Shown here: positions 9,374 through 18,462 of the stretch, piece by piece | Position numbering within the stretch: position 1 is the first letter of the stretch | Layout: each line of letters starts with the position of its first letter | NCBI RefSeq assembly: GCF_000716595.1 | Contig: NZ_JNXC01000011.1 | Coordinates: forward strand, 1 to 64,000 | Direction of reading: 5' to 3' | DNA from: Saccharothrix sp. NRRL B-16314 | Lineage (GTDB): Bacteria > Actinomycetota > Actinomycetes > Mycobacteriales > Pseudonocardiaceae | DNA length: 64,000 nt | The notes under the pieces: model-generated | Told to the model about the DNA's origin: nothing | Databases searched by the model: none | What the model saw: the letters and a program-made list of their open reading frames with translations, nothing else | Position numbers and translations under genes: made by a program

Positions 9374-11560
9374 TCACCCGATCGTGTCCGGCGAACGCAT
9401 CGGGAACTCGCCGGCCGGGACCGGCGGGCCGAAGAGGCCACCGGTCGCCGCCACGGCGCCGGCCGCCCGCCACCACTCCGCCTGCTCCTCCGTCTCCACC
9501 CCCTCCACCAGCACCCGCACCCCCGACTTCCGCGCCAACCCCACCAACCCGGCCAGGTGCTCCGCCTCGCCCCGCGCCTGCCGCCCCACCAAACGCGACG
9601 CCACGCTCACCGACCCGACCGGCAACTCCGACGCCGCCGCCAAGTCGTCCGGCCCCAACCCGAAGCCCTCCAACGACATCCCGACCCCCAGCTCGGCCAG
9701 CACCGTCAAGTTGTCCACGGCATCCGACTCCGCCAACACCGCCACCGGCATCCCCACCACGAGTCGCGACGCCGCCAACCCCGTGCCCTCCAACACCCGC
9801 CGCACCCTCCGAACCAGGTCACCGTCGCACGACTGGTGCCAGGTCAACCCCACGTGCAACGGCACCGCGAACCCCGAACCGCCCCACCACCCGACCTGGC
9901 CGCACGCCGTCGCCATCTGCCACTCGCCCAACGGCAGGATCAAGCCCGTCCGCTCCGCGAGCGCGACACATTCCTCATGATCCAGCGCCCCTTCACCCAG
10001 CGCCCCTTCACCAAGCGCCCCTTCACCCAGCGCCCCTTCACCACGAGCCCAGTGCAGCCGCGCCGCGACACCCGCCAACGCCCGCCCGGCCAGCTCCACC
10101 ACCGGCTGGTACCGCACGCCGATCTCCCCGTGCTCCCACGCCCCCGGCATGGCCACGGCAAGGGCGTCCACCCGCCGCTCACTCTCGTCCTGCCCGTGGT
10201 GGAACAACTCCCACTGCCCGCGCCGGCGCGACTTCGCCCGCCGCAACGCCTGTTCCGCCGCGCGCATCACGTTCGCCGGCTCCCAGTCGGACGGCGGCCG
10301 GCGCACCACGCCCACGCTCATCGACACCGCCAACCCGCAGTCGTCGAAGTACACCGGCTCCGACAGCTCCCGGTTGATCTCGGCGACAATCGTCCCGACG
10401 TCCGGCGTGCCCTCCGCGTTCTCCACCAGGATCGCGAACTCGTCACCCTCGAACCGGGCGATCATCGCCTTCTCCCGCGCCATCACGGCCTTCAACCGCT
10501 GCGCCACGTGCACCAGCAGCCGCTCACCGGTCCGCCGCCCCAAGCTGTTGCACACCATCCCGAACGCGTCCACGTCGAGGTGGAACAACGTCACGCCGAG
10601 CACCGGGTCCGCCCGCCGCAGCGCACTCTCCAGGTACGTGCTGAAGTACTGCCGGTTCGGCAACCCGGTCGACACGTCGTGCAGCGCCTGCCGGTTCAGC
10701 TCCGACTGCAGCAGCATCAGCTCGGTGCCGTCCTCGATCACGGCCACGAAGTGCCCCGGCTGGTCGTCCGCCCCGCGCAGCAACGACACCGTCAACGAGA
10801 TCCGCGCGACGTCACCGTCCTTGCGCAGCAACCGCTGCGGCTGCCGGATCCGCTCCTGCCGCCCCTCGACCAACGCCCGCAACGCCCGGCCCAGCACCTT
10901 CACCGAATCCGGGTGCACGAGGTCCAGCAGCGCGAGGTCGGTCAGCTCCTCGGTCGTGTACCCGAGGATGTCGCCGATCGCCGCGTTCGCTCGCACCAAC
11001 CGCCCTTCCAGGTCCACCACCAGGATCCCGCTGGACGACGAGGTCGCGACCTCCTCGAACCGGGCCTCGCTCTCCTTCAGGTTCCACTGCGCGTCGCGGA
11101 CGGCCTTCAGCATGGACAGCTGCATGGACTCCTGCTGCTCGAACACCGCCCGCTTGCCGGCCGCGAGGAACCCGCACGACAGCGACCCCAGCGCGGACAC
11201 GATCCGCTGCGCGTAGCGCTCGACGGGCTGGAACTCGTCCAGCGCGAGCAGCCCCTTCCCCAGCACCTCGGCGGTGACCCGCAGGCCGTCCTCACCGACG
11301 TAGCCGAGTCCGACCAGCCGTTCGCCGAGCCGCTCGACCGCCCGCTCAGGTCCTTCACCCGCCGAGGTCTCGGTGGTCGGCTCGGCGTGCAGCACCGCGC
11401 ACAGCTCGTCCAACCGGTCGCTCAATTCGCGGTCGAGTTCGTCCCTCGTCAGTGGAACGACCACTGCACCGCTGAGCAGGTACGACCACTTCCGCGCAAG
11501 GAGTTCCCGACCACGACCGGATGGTGGTGTGGCCTCTGGCCTTCGACTGGGGTACGGCAT
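9374..11560 (-). CDS. PAS-GGDEF-EAL protein with degenerate catalytic motifs
   Basis: This 728-residue protein has an N-terminal helical region (1-160), a PAS domain (about 165-285), a GGDEF-type domain (about 295-455) and an EAL-type domain (about 470-725). Such proteins make or break the second messenger cyclic-di-GMP. The GGDEF signature reads EGDEF (371-375), a variant whose activity is uncertain. In the EAL domain the EAL triad reads VAA, the DDFG motif reads EGFG and the usual Lys region reads SVS, so hydrolysis is unlikely; only VEGVET is kept. Four GEGAL repeats interrupt the EAL-like domain. It may act as a receptor or scaffold. The ATG at 11560 has AGCAGGG upstream. Confidence 0.88.
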   Translation of the reverse strand: MPYPSRRPEATPPSGRGRELLARKWSYLLSGAVVVPLTRDELDRELSDRLDELCAVLHAEPTTETSAGEGPERAVERLGERLVGLGYVGEDGLRVTAEVLGKGLLALDEFQPVERYAQRIVSALGSLSCGFLAAGKRAVFEQQESMQLSMLKAVRDAQWNLKESEARFEEVATSSSSGILVVDLEGRLVRANAAIGDILGYTTEELTDLALLDLVHPDSVKVLGRALRALVEGRQERIRQPQRLLRKDGDVARISLTVSLLRGADDQPGHFVAVIEDGTELMLLQSELNRQALHDVSTGLPNRQYFSTYLESALRRADPVLGVTLFHLDVDAFGMVCNSLGRRTGERLLVHVAQRLKAVMAREKAMIARFEGDEFAILVENAEGTPDVGTIVAEINRELSEPVYFDDCGLAVSMSVGVVRRPPSDWEPANVMRAAEQALRRAKSRRRGQWELFHHGQDESERRVDALAVAMPGAWEHGEIGVRYQPVVELAGRALAGVAARLHWARGEGALGEGALGEGALGEGALDHEECVALAERTGLILPLGEWQMATACGQVGWWGGSGFAVPLHVGLTWHQSCDGDLVRRVRRVLEGTGLAASRLVVGMPVAVLAESDAVDNLTVLAELGVGMSLEGFGLGPDDLAAASELPVGSVSVASRLVGRQARGEAEHLAGLVGLARKSGVRVLVEGVETEEQAEWWRAAGAVAATGGLFGPPVPAGEFPMRSPDTIG
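9981..10040 (-). repeat. 15-bp tandem repeat inside the EAL-type domain
   Basis: Four consecutive copies of CAGCGCCCCTTCACC (the third begins AAGC) encode four GEGAL pentapeptides in frame. The repeat lies in a loop after the position of the lost EAL motif. Copy number is likely to vary between strains. Confidence 0.9.
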
Positions 11561-11688
11561 TCCCGTTGCCCTGCTCCGATATAGAGGATCGGCGGAAGCT
11601 TACCCACGCCCCACTGGCCAACACTCGACCGGACGTGTGAACCGGGGGTGTGAATCGGAAACAAACGGCGTGACTTTCCGTCACACAT

Positions 11689-12504
11689 TCACGACTTTCG
11701 CCCGACCCCCGCGTAGACCAGCATGTTCATCCCCGGTTGGGAGGCGATGTCGGCAGGTCCGCCGGGGTGCCACTCGCCGCAGCCGACCAGGCCCGGTTCG
11801 ACCAGTCCGAAGCCCTCGAACAACCGCGTGACCTCGGCGTGGGAACGCAGATTCACCTGATCAGGGCTTTTGCTCCGCTTGATCACGTCGGTCGCCTCGG
11901 TCAGGTTCTCGCCCTGGTGGTCCCCGGTGACGTGGGTGATCGCCAGGAAGCTGCCCGGCGCCAGCGCGTCCCGGTACCGGGCCAGCAGCCCCAGCGGGTC
12001 CGACTCGTCCGGCACCCAGTGCAGCATCAGCAGCATGAGCAGCCCGACGGGCTGGTCGAAGTCCAGCAGCCGACGCGCCTCGTCGCTGCCCAGGATCGCC
12101 TCAGGATCACGCATGTCGGCCTGCACGACGGCCGCGTTGTCGTTCCCGACCAGCATCAACTCGCTGTGCGCCACGGCAACGGGATCGCGGTCGACGTAGA
12201 GGACGCGGCACTCCGGGGCCTCCGCCTGCGCGACCTCGTGCACGTTGCCGACGGTCGGGATGCCGGAGCCGATGTCGAGGAACTGCCGCACCCCCTGCCC
12301 CACCAGGTACCGGACCACGCGGCCGAGGAACTTCCGGTTGACGCGGGCGGCGTTGCGCAGGCCGGGCATGGCGGCCTCGATCTGCTCGCCGACCGCGCGG
12401 TCGACGGCGAAGTTGTGGCCGCCGCCCAGCATGTAGTCGTAGGTCCGGGCCATGCTCGGCACGGATACATCCACGCCCGATGGAATCCATTGGCTTTGGG
12501 TCAT
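11689..12504 (-). CDS. DUF574 SAM-dependent methyltransferase
   Basis: A 271-residue protein of the DUF574 (Methyltransf_19) family, abundant in actinomycetes. It shows SMARTYDYMLGGGHNFAVDR at the start, the SAM-binding FLDIGSGIPTVGNVHEVAQ and the acidic strand end VLYVDRDPVAVAHS, then the conserved LMLHWVPDESDP. Substrates of this family are mostly unknown. The ATG at 12504 fits the family start. It is divergent from the P450 gene and is not obviously in an operon with the protein downstream. Confidence 0.9.
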   Translation of the reverse strand: MTQSQWIPSGVDVSVPSMARTYDYMLGGGHNFAVDRAVGEQIEAAMPGLRNAARVNRKFLGRVVRYLVGQGVRQFLDIGSGIPTVGNVHEVAQAEAPECRVLYVDRDPVAVAHSELMLVGNDNAAVVQADMRDPEAILGSDEARRLLDFDQPVGLLMLLMLHWVPDESDPLGLLARYRDALAPGSFLAITHVTGDHQGENLTEATDVIKRSKSPDQVNLRSHAEVTRLFEGFGLVEPGLVGCGEWHPGGPADIASQPGMNMLVYAGVGRKS

Positions 12505-12672
12505 CTCTGCGGGACACCTCTCCACTTCGCGAACCGATGAGAGTACCGATCGGGCGTATCCGTGATCACGGAACCACCAGTGTGGCACCACACCCACCCG
12601 AACGGGCCTGTCTATGTCAACCGAACGGGTAATATCGTGGATCGTCCCTTTCGGTACGCGACAGGAGCGGGT

Positions 12673-13983
12673 ATGGGTGTCCCGGTGGCTCCTGGTCGCC
12701 TGCCCTTTCTCGGGCACACCTTGGAGATGATCCGCCGGCGGCACGAGTTCACCTCATCACTGCGCGATCACGGTGATGTGGTACGCGTCGATCTCGGCCC
12801 GATGGAGACGTATTTCGTGACCAGCCCCCGACTCGCGCACCAAGTGCTGGTCACCGATGGCGCCCTTTTCCGCAAAGGTGCGATGTTCGACAAGTTCCAG
12901 CCGTACCTGGGCAACGGCGTGATGCTCTCCAACGGCCCGTTCCACCTGCGGCAGCGGCGGATGATGCAGCCCGCGTTCCACCGCAACCGCATCGCGCACT
13001 ACACCGGGATGATGACGCGCGCCGCCACCGCGCTGGCGTCGTCGTGGACGTCCGGCGAGGTCCGGGTGGTCGAGGACGACATGCAGGGCCTGGCGGTCAC
13101 GGTCGTCGGCGGGGCGCTGTTCTCCACCGAGCTGGGTCGGCGGGCGATCGCGGAGGTGCGGCGGTCGATCTTCGTGGTGATCAAGCAGGGCATGGTGCGG
13201 GCGCTGTCGCCGTCGTTCGTGGAACGGCTGCCGCTGCCGGGGAACCGGGCGTTCGAGCGGGCCGTCGCGCGGATGCGCGCGATCGTGCTGGAGCTCATCG
13301 CGAGCCGGCGCGCGGACCCCGAGGACCACGGCGACCTGCTGTCGAAGCTGCTGCTCGCGCAGGACGACTCCGGCGACTCGATGACCGACCAGCAGACGTA
13401 CGACGAGGTGCTGACCCTGCTCACGGCGGGGATCGAGACGACGGCGCTGGCGCTGGCCTGGGCGTTCCACGAGATCTCCGCGCACCCGGACGTCGAGCGG
13501 CGGGTGGTCGCCGAGATCGACGAGGTGCTGGGCGGGCGTCCGGTGACGTTCGCCGACGTGCCGAAGTTGACGTACACGGCGGCGGTGGTCAACGAGGTGC
13601 TGCGGATGTACCCGGTGTGGATCCTGATGCGCCGGACCACCGCGCCCGTCGACCTCGGCGGGGTGCGGTTGCCGGCGGGCGCCGAGGTCATCCTGAGCCC
13701 GCACGCGCTGCACCACGACCCGGTGTCGTTCCCCGAGCCGCACCGGTTCGACCCGGACCGCTGGACGTCGTCCGCCGAGGTGCCGCGCGGCGCGTTCGTC
13801 CCGTTCGGGGCGGGCTCGCGGCAGTGCATGGGCAACGTGTTCGCCCAGACCGAGGTCGTGATCACCCTGGTCACCGTGCTCGCGCGGTGGCGGCTCGTAC
13901 CGGTGCCCGGCAAGCCCGTGCGCACCAAGTTCACGTCCGCCGCCTACCCCAGCGGTCTGCTGATGACGGCAGTACCCCGTTAG
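12673..13983 (+). CDS. Cytochrome P450 (pentalenene-oxygenase-like)
   Basis: A 436-residue P450. The I-helix motif AGIETT, K-helix ExxR in NEVLRMYP and haem loop FVPFGAGSRQCMG, with its Cys ligand, are intact. The N-terminal region LPFLGHTLEMI, RDHGDVVRVDLG, GNGVMLSNGPFHLRQRRMMQPAFH resembles the CYP183/PtlI group that oxidises sesquiterpenes. The natural substrate is not evident, because no terpene synthase lies in the window. The ATG at 12673 is chosen because AGGAG stands 5 bases upstream; the frame is open further back to 12562. Confidence 0.9.
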   Translation: MGVPVAPGRLPFLGHTLEMIRRRHEFTSSLRDHGDVVRVDLGPMETYFVTSPRLAHQVLVTDGALFRKGAMFDKFQPYLGNGVMLSNGPFHLRQRRMMQPAFHRNRIAHYTGMMTRAATALASSWTSGEVRVVEDDMQGLAVTVVGGALFSTELGRRAIAEVRRSIFVVIKQGMVRALSPSFVERLPLPGNRAFERAVARMRAIVLELIASRRADPEDHGDLLSKLLLAQDDSGDSMTDQQTYDEVLTLLTAGIETTALALAWAFHEISAHPDVERRVVAEIDEVLGGRPVTFADVPKLTYTAAVVNEVLRMYPVWILMRRTTAPVDLGGVRLPAGAEVILSPHALHHDPVSFPEPHRFDPDRWTSSAEVPRGAFVPFGAGSRQCMGNVFAQTEVVITLVTVLARWRLVPVPGKPVRTKFTSAAYPSGLLMTAVPR

Positions 13984-14027
13984 CGGCCTTGGGGCACAGC
14001 GGTTCATACACAGGAGGTTGTTCAGTC

Positions 14028-15032
14028 GTGCGTTGGTCGCGTTTCCGGTTGGGCGCTGTCGCGCTGCTCGTCGCGGGCTCCACCCTGCTGCCCGCCACAC
14101 CGGCGAGCGCCGAGCCCGTCACGTGCGAGCAGCTCCAGGTGCCCGTGACGGTGTTCGGCACGCGTCATTCCATGCACGGCACGCTGTGCACGCCGGTGGG
14201 TGCTTCGACCGTGCAGGTGTTGATCCCCGGTGGCACGTACAACAGCTCGTACTGGGACATCTCGTACGCGCCGGAGACGCGGTCGTACCGGCAGGCGATG
14301 AACCAGGCGGGCATCGCCACGCTCGCCGTCGACCGGCTCGGCACGGGGCGTAGTTCACGGCCGTTGAGCGCGTTGGTGACGGCGTCCACGCAGGCGAACG
14401 CGGTGCACCAGGTGATCCGGACGATCCGGCCGCGGTTCGACAAGGTGGTCGTCGGCGGGCACTCGATCGGGTCGGCCATGGCGTTGATCGAGGCGGGTCT
14501 GCACCAGGACGTGGACGGGGTGCTGGTCACCGGGTTCACGCACCGGATGAACCTGGTGACCGTGACGCCCGTGCTGGCGGGCATGATCCCGGCGGCGCTC
14601 GACCCGCAGCTGCGCGGGTACGGGTTGGACCTGGGGTACCTGACGACGGCCGCGGGCAAGCGCTACAGCGCTTTCCACGCGCCCGGACCTGCCGTGCCGG
14701 GGGCGATCAGCCTGGACGAGGCGACCAAGGACGTGTTCGCGGCGTCGGAGGCGGTGGACACGGTCACGCTGAACAACGTGGTCATCCCGTTCACGCTGCT
14801 CGTGGACGTGCCGGTGATGATGGTGGTGGGCGACGACACCCACTTCTGCGGCCCGCCGCTGGGCAGTGACTGCGCGTCGGCGGAGGCGCTGCGGGCGTCC
14901 GAGTCCGTGTTCTTCTCCTCTGCCGCCCGCCTGCACACGTACGTCCTGGACGGCTACGGGCACTCGATCAACTACGCCCCCAACGCCCCCGACTACCACC
15001 GCGCCGTCGCCGACTGGACCGGGACCCTCTAA
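14028..15032 (+). CDS. Secreted alpha/beta hydrolase
   Basis: A 334-residue protein with a Sec signal peptide (positive RWSRFR, a hydrophobic stretch, then ATPASA, about residues 1-26). The alpha/beta hydrolase fold is shown by the nucleophile elbow GGHSIGS, an acid in VVGDDTHFCG and the late GYGHSINYAPNA His. It would act outside the cell on an ester or similar substrate that cannot be named. The GTG at 14028 follows AGGAGG by 10 bases. The stop lies just before a long palindromic repeat element. Confidence 0.85.
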   Translation: MRWSRFRLGAVALLVAGSTLLPATPASAEPVTCEQLQVPVTVFGTRHSMHGTLCTPVGASTVQVLIPGGTYNSSYWDISYAPETRSYRQAMNQAGIATLAVDRLGTGRSSRPLSALVTASTQANAVHQVIRTIRPRFDKVVVGGHSIGSAMALIEAGLHQDVDGVLVTGFTHRMNLVTVTPVLAGMIPAALDPQLRGYGLDLGYLTTAAGKRYSAFHAPGPAVPGAISLDEATKDVFAASEAVDTVTLNNVVIPFTLLVDVPVMMVVGDDTHFCGPPLGSDCASAEALRASESVFFSSAARLHTYVLDGYGHSINYAPNAPDYHRAVADWTGTL

Positions 15033-15041
15033 CCCCACCGC

Positions 15042-15199
15042 GTGAGTCCTACGTCCAGCACCCGTGAGTCCTACGTTCGGAACGCGTGAGTCCTACGTTC
15101 GGAACCCCCGAGTTCAACGCTCAGTACAAGATCGACTGTTCTGAGCGTTGAATTCGGGGGTCCTGAACGTAGGACTCACGGGTCCTGAACGTAGGACTC
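15042..15199. repeat. Palindromic GTGAGTCC repeat element, copy A
   Basis: Three direct 22-bp units starting GTGAGTCCTACGT (15042, 15064, 15086) lead into a core inverted repeat: 15105-15124 pairs with 15141-15160 with one mismatch around a 16-base loop. Two units in inverted orientation follow. It lies between convergent genes, so it could terminate both. A second, closely similar copy is at 46448-46650. Confidence 0.92.
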
Positions 15200-15204
15200 G
15201 CTGG

Positions 15205-15573
15205 TTATGTGGGGAGGGGGAGCAGGCGGTAGGACTTGGCGGAGGTGATGGGGACCTCGTCGTAGACGTTGGCGGCGTGGGTGCCGCAGGTGGTGTCGGA
15301 GTACAGGATCAGCCCGAGGCCGTCGCCGAAGCCCCGGGCGGCGGAGCGGGCGGTCGGGTAGCCCAGGGCGCTCACCGGGTGGCAGCCGTAGACGGCCGGC
15401 AGGACGGCCTTGACGCCGGTGAAGTCCGTGCCGGAGAACAGGCAGTAGCCGTCCTCCTGGCAGTGCGGGCTGACGGTGGCAGGGTTGACCGTGGGTGCGG
15501 CGGTGGCCGGGGCGGCCAGGAGAGTGCCCAGCAGGCCGGTGGTGAGCAGGAGCGCGGAACGTCGTCGCAGCAC
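15205..15573 (-). CDS. Secreted peptidase inhibitor family I36-like protein
   Basis: A 122-residue exported protein: signal peptide RRRSALLLTTGLLGTLLAAPATA, then a single I36/crystallin-like domain with CQEDGYCLFSGTDFTG and four Cys residues that could form two disulfides. Streptomyces metalloproteinase inhibitor (SMPI) is the family model, so an extracellular protease inhibitor or wall-associated role is plausible. The GTG at 15573 has a GAGGGGGAAA ribosome site. Confidence 0.75.
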   Translation of the reverse strand: MLRRRSALLLTTGLLGTLLAAPATAAPTVNPATVSPHCQEDGYCLFSGTDFTGVKAVLPAVYGCHPVSALGYPTARSAARGFGDGLGLILYSDTTCGTHAANVYDEVPITSAKSYRLLPLPT

Positions 15574-15697
15574 GATTTCCCCCTCGGATCGCTTGCCCCA
15601 AGCCAAACCGAAGCGGCCGGCGGTGGCAATCGGCCGAATGGGACCGCCCGCGCGCACACCGGGCATGCGGCCTGCACGCGGGCGGGGTCGGGGAGGG

Positions 15698-17764
15698 TCA
15701 GTGGGCCCTGATGTCGTCGAGGTGGAAGCTCCCGCTCACCACGGGGTTGCCCTCGACCTGGTTGATGAAGATGTTGAACTGGGACAGGTTCGCCAGGTCC
15801 TCCGGCGTGATCCGCCGGTGCGCGTTGCCGGTGTCCCACGGCGCCGGACGCCAGTCCGCGAACGGGATCGTGACCACCCCCGCGGTCGTCCCGGCGAGCG
15901 ACGGGTACGCCTCGTAGGCCACCCCGCCGGTGTTCAGCTGCAGCACCAGCTTGTGGTTCGACCCGTCACCCCTCAGCCACAGCGACAGCCCGCTGTACGC
16001 CGACCAGTCACCCGAGACGCGCTTGCCGATCCCGGTGTACGTCTGGAAGCCGAAGTCGTAGTCGAACTTCAGCGCCTTGCCACCGTTCTCCGCCGCCAAC
16101 GAGATCGTGTTCGTCCCGTACGGGCTGTACTCCGCGGCCAACGCGGTGTCGTCCACGTGGCCCTCGAAGTCGTCCACCACTCCCGGCGCCAACGGCGGCT
16201 TCTCGCCCAGGATCACCCGGTTCTCCACCACCAGCGGCTCGCGGGTCGACGCGGTCACCTTCAGCTGCGTGACCTTGTTGGTCAGGTTCTCCGCGCCGAT
16301 GTCCCACGTGCCGGTGTAGTAGCCGGAACGGCGGTCCAGCGTCAGCCGGTGCCTGGTCGGGTCGTCACCCACCGTGTAGTGGACCGACGTGGCCTTGGCG
16401 TCGAGCAGCCGCACGCGGATCGTCGTGGTCGGCGTGACGACGCGCTCGCCGTCCGTCGGCGACACGATGTGCATGAACGGCCGGTGCGCCTCGGCCCTCA
16501 CCTTGCGCCCGTACACGTTCCCGAGGTCCAGGGCCTGGCTGAACACCGCGAACGGGTCCGCGTGCAGCCGCTTCAGGTCGGGCAGCAGCTCGTGCTCGGG
16601 CTCGGTGGCGGTCGCCGGGTACGGCAGGAAGAACTGCTCGGTGCCGAAGTTCACCCACGTCAGCATGAACGCGCTGCGGCTCGCCCACGGGTCGGCTTTG
16701 ATGGCGTCGAACATCGTGGTGAACCAGTTCAGGTTGCCGTTCTGCCCGTTGGGCTTCAGCGCGCCGCTGATGCCGTACTCGGTGAACGCCGACACCTTCC
16801 CCTTCTCGGCCGCGATCCGGGCGATCATGCCGAGGTCGGCGACGATGCCGTCCAGCCACTGCTGCGACCCGTTGCTGCCGTCGTAGCTGTCGATGCCGAA
16901 CACGTCGATGTAGTTGTCGCCGGGGTACGTGCGCATGTAGACGTCGTCCACGCCGCCGTAGCCGCCGCCCGGCGAGTACGCGTACAGGAAGTTGTGCACG
17001 TCCTTGACGTCGCGCAGGTACTCGACGGTGTACCGGAACAGCTCGACGTACTTCGCCGGTGACGCGTGCGCCGCGCCCCACCAGAACCACGAGCCGCTGT
17101 TCTCGTGGAACGGCCGGTAGATCATCGGGATCGGGTTGCCGTTCGCGTCGTCGACCTCGTGCGCGAGGCGGGCGACCCGGTCGAGGTAGGCGTTGAACTG
17201 CGCGTTGTGGTCTCCGCCGGGCAGGATGCGGGTGACCACGTCGCCGTTGGTGTCGTAGAAGCTGCCGCCGGTGACGAAGTTGTCCATGTGGGACGCGAGC
17301 GTGTGCACGCCGCCGATCTCGTTGTGCGCGGTCTCGATCAGCTTCACCGTGGCCCGGAAGTTCTCCTCCGGTGCCGGGTCGCCGGGCGAGGAGCCGTGGC
17401 CGAGGTGCCCGGTGTCCCAGCCGAACAGCGCCGGGTGGTCGCCGACGCCCGCCTTGACGTCGGACTTCAGCCCGTCGGTCTCGGTGACCTCGTCCCAGGT
17501 GACGCCGAACTCGGTCGTCTGCTGGTGGCCGAACAGCACGCCCTTGCCCTGCTGCTCGCGCAGGTACGAGTAGAGGGACCTGGTCTCGGGGGTGGCGTCG
17601 GGGTCGGAGATCCGGACCGTCTCCGGCCTGCCCCCGCGCTCGGCGGTTCCGGTGGTCTCGCCGGGCGCGGTGGGCTCGGCGGAGGCGCCGACCGCTCCCG
17701 CACCGAGCAGGGCTGCGACGACGACCGCGACGGTCCCGCGTCTGGCTGCTGAACGTTCCCTCAT
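15698..17764 (-). CDS. Secreted GH26 beta-mannanase with C-terminal carbohydrate-binding domain
   Basis: A 688-residue secreted enzyme with a signal peptide over residues 1-29. The GH26 domain (about 50-420) has LFGHQQTTEFGV, the acid/base Glu221 in YRPFHENSGSWFWWG and the nucleophile Glu329 in AFTEYG. A beta-sandwich linker with IRVRLLDAKATSVHYTVGD follows, then a CBM11-like domain (VVDDFEG to SGSFHLDDI). It would endo-cleave beta-1,4-mannan outside the cell, feeding the mannose pathway encoded at 33-55 kb. The ATG at 17764 is preferred over one at 17809 because it is followed directly by the signal peptide. Confidence 0.92.
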   Translation of the reverse strand: MRERSAARRGTVAVVVAALLGAGAVGASAEPTAPGETTGTAERGGRPETVRISDPDATPETRSLYSYLREQQGKGVLFGHQQTTEFGVTWDEVTETDGLKSDVKAGVGDHPALFGWDTGHLGHGSSPGDPAPEENFRATVKLIETAHNEIGGVHTLASHMDNFVTGGSFYDTNGDVVTRILPGGDHNAQFNAYLDRVARLAHEVDDANGNPIPMIYRPFHENSGSWFWWGAAHASPAKYVELFRYTVEYLRDVKDVHNFLYAYSPGGGYGGVDDVYMRTYPGDNYIDVFGIDSYDGSNGSQQWLDGIVADLGMIARIAAEKGKVSAFTEYGISGALKPNGQNGNLNWFTTMFDAIKADPWASRSAFMLTWVNFGTEQFFLPYPATATEPEHELLPDLKRLHADPFAVFSQALDLGNVYGRKVRAEAHRPFMHIVSPTDGERVVTPTTTIRVRLLDAKATSVHYTVGDDPTRHRLTLDRRSGYYTGTWDIGAENLTNKVTQLKVTASTREPLVVENRVILGEKPPLAPGVVDDFEGHVDDTALAAEYSPYGTNTISLAAENGGKALKFDYDFGFQTYTGIGKRVSGDWSAYSGLSLWLRGDGSNHKLVLQLNTGGVAYEAYPSLAGTTAGVVTIPFADWRPAPWDTGNAHRRITPEDLANLSQFNIFINQVEGNPVVSGSFHLDDIRAH

Positions 17765-17884
17765 GGCTACCGACCTCTCGGCTTTGAGCGGCACTCGCTG
17801 GGAACGCACCCTAGCGACGTAAGTTTCGTAAGTGAAGAAACTTGTCCGAGGTGAGTCTTCCGGGTCGTTCCGAGCCGTCCGGGC

Positions 17885-18376
17885 TCACCCGTCGCCCAGC
17901 GACTCCAGCACCCGCTTCAACGTCGCCGCCAACGCCGCCCGCTCCTTCTTCGTCAACGCGCCGAGCAGCCGGTTCTCCGTGGCGAGGTGATCGGGCAGGG
18001 TGCGGTCGACCAGCCCCCGACCGGCGTCCGTCAGGGCGACCACCACGCCACGCCCGTCGTGCTCGTTCGGCATCCGCACGACGAGCCCGCGCGCTTCCAG
18101 CCGGTCGAGCCGTTGCGTGACCGCCCCCGAGGTGACCATCGACGACCGCATCAGCTCGGTCGGGGTCAGCCGGTGCGGCGGCGCGCTGCGGCGCAGGGTG
18201 GCCAGCACGTCGAACGAGGCCCGGTCCAGCCCGTGCTCGCCGAACGTCTTGTTCAGCTCACCGTCCACCAGCCGCGACAGCCGGCTGAGCCTGCCGATCA
18301 CCGCCATCGGCGAGACGTCGAGGTCGGGCCGCTGCGCGTGCCACTGACCGAGGACCAGGTCGACGTGATCTGCCAT
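17885..18376 (-). CDS. MarR family transcriptional regulator
   Basis: A 163-residue MarR protein: RLSRLVDGELNKTF, then the winged helix LTPTELMRSSMVTSGAVTQRLDRLEARGLVVR and the wing DGRGVVVALTDAG. It is divergent from the EamA transporter gene, and several CTTAG/CTAAG repeats lie between them, so it probably represses that exporter and its own gene. No Shine-Dalgarno sequence precedes the ATG; a TAAGCT -10 lies 6 bases upstream, which suggests a leaderless message. Confidence 0.9.
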   Translation of the reverse strand: MADHVDLVLGQWHAQRPDLDVSPMAVIGRLSRLSRLVDGELNKTFGEHGLDRASFDVLATLRRSAPPHRLTPTELMRSSMVTSGAVTQRLDRLEARGLVVRMPNEHDGRGVVVALTDAGRGLVDRTLPDHLATENRLLGALTKKERAALAATLKRVLESLGDG

Positions 18377-18384
18377 CCAACTAG

Positions 18385-18462
18385 CTTAGTGGTGAGGTAA
18401 GTCACCGGCCGGGAACCCTGGCGAGATACCTTAGCGGTAAGCTACTTTATCTTAGTGCTAAG
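18385..18462 (+). promoter_or_regulatory. MarR-type operators overlapping a leaderless start
   Basis: Three related dyads lie in the MarR/EamA gap: CTTAGTGGTGAG (18385-18396), CTTAGCGGTAAG (18430-18441) and the perfect CTTAGTGCTAAG (18451-18462). The last contains the GTG start of the transporter gene. TACTTT at 18443-18448 would be a -10 placing transcription at or next to that GTG. A repressor here would block RNA polymerase directly. Confidence 0.6.

Noticed and set aside
13044..15032. A 662-codon frame joining P450 antiframe sequence to the secreted hydrolase
   Set aside because: Only the part from the GTG at 14028 has a ribosome site, signal peptide and fold; the upstream part overlaps the real P450 in another frame.
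15042..15199. CRISPR-like spacing of 22-bp units
   Set aside because: Units are directly adjacent without unique spacers, are mirrored around a core palindrome, and no cas gene is present.
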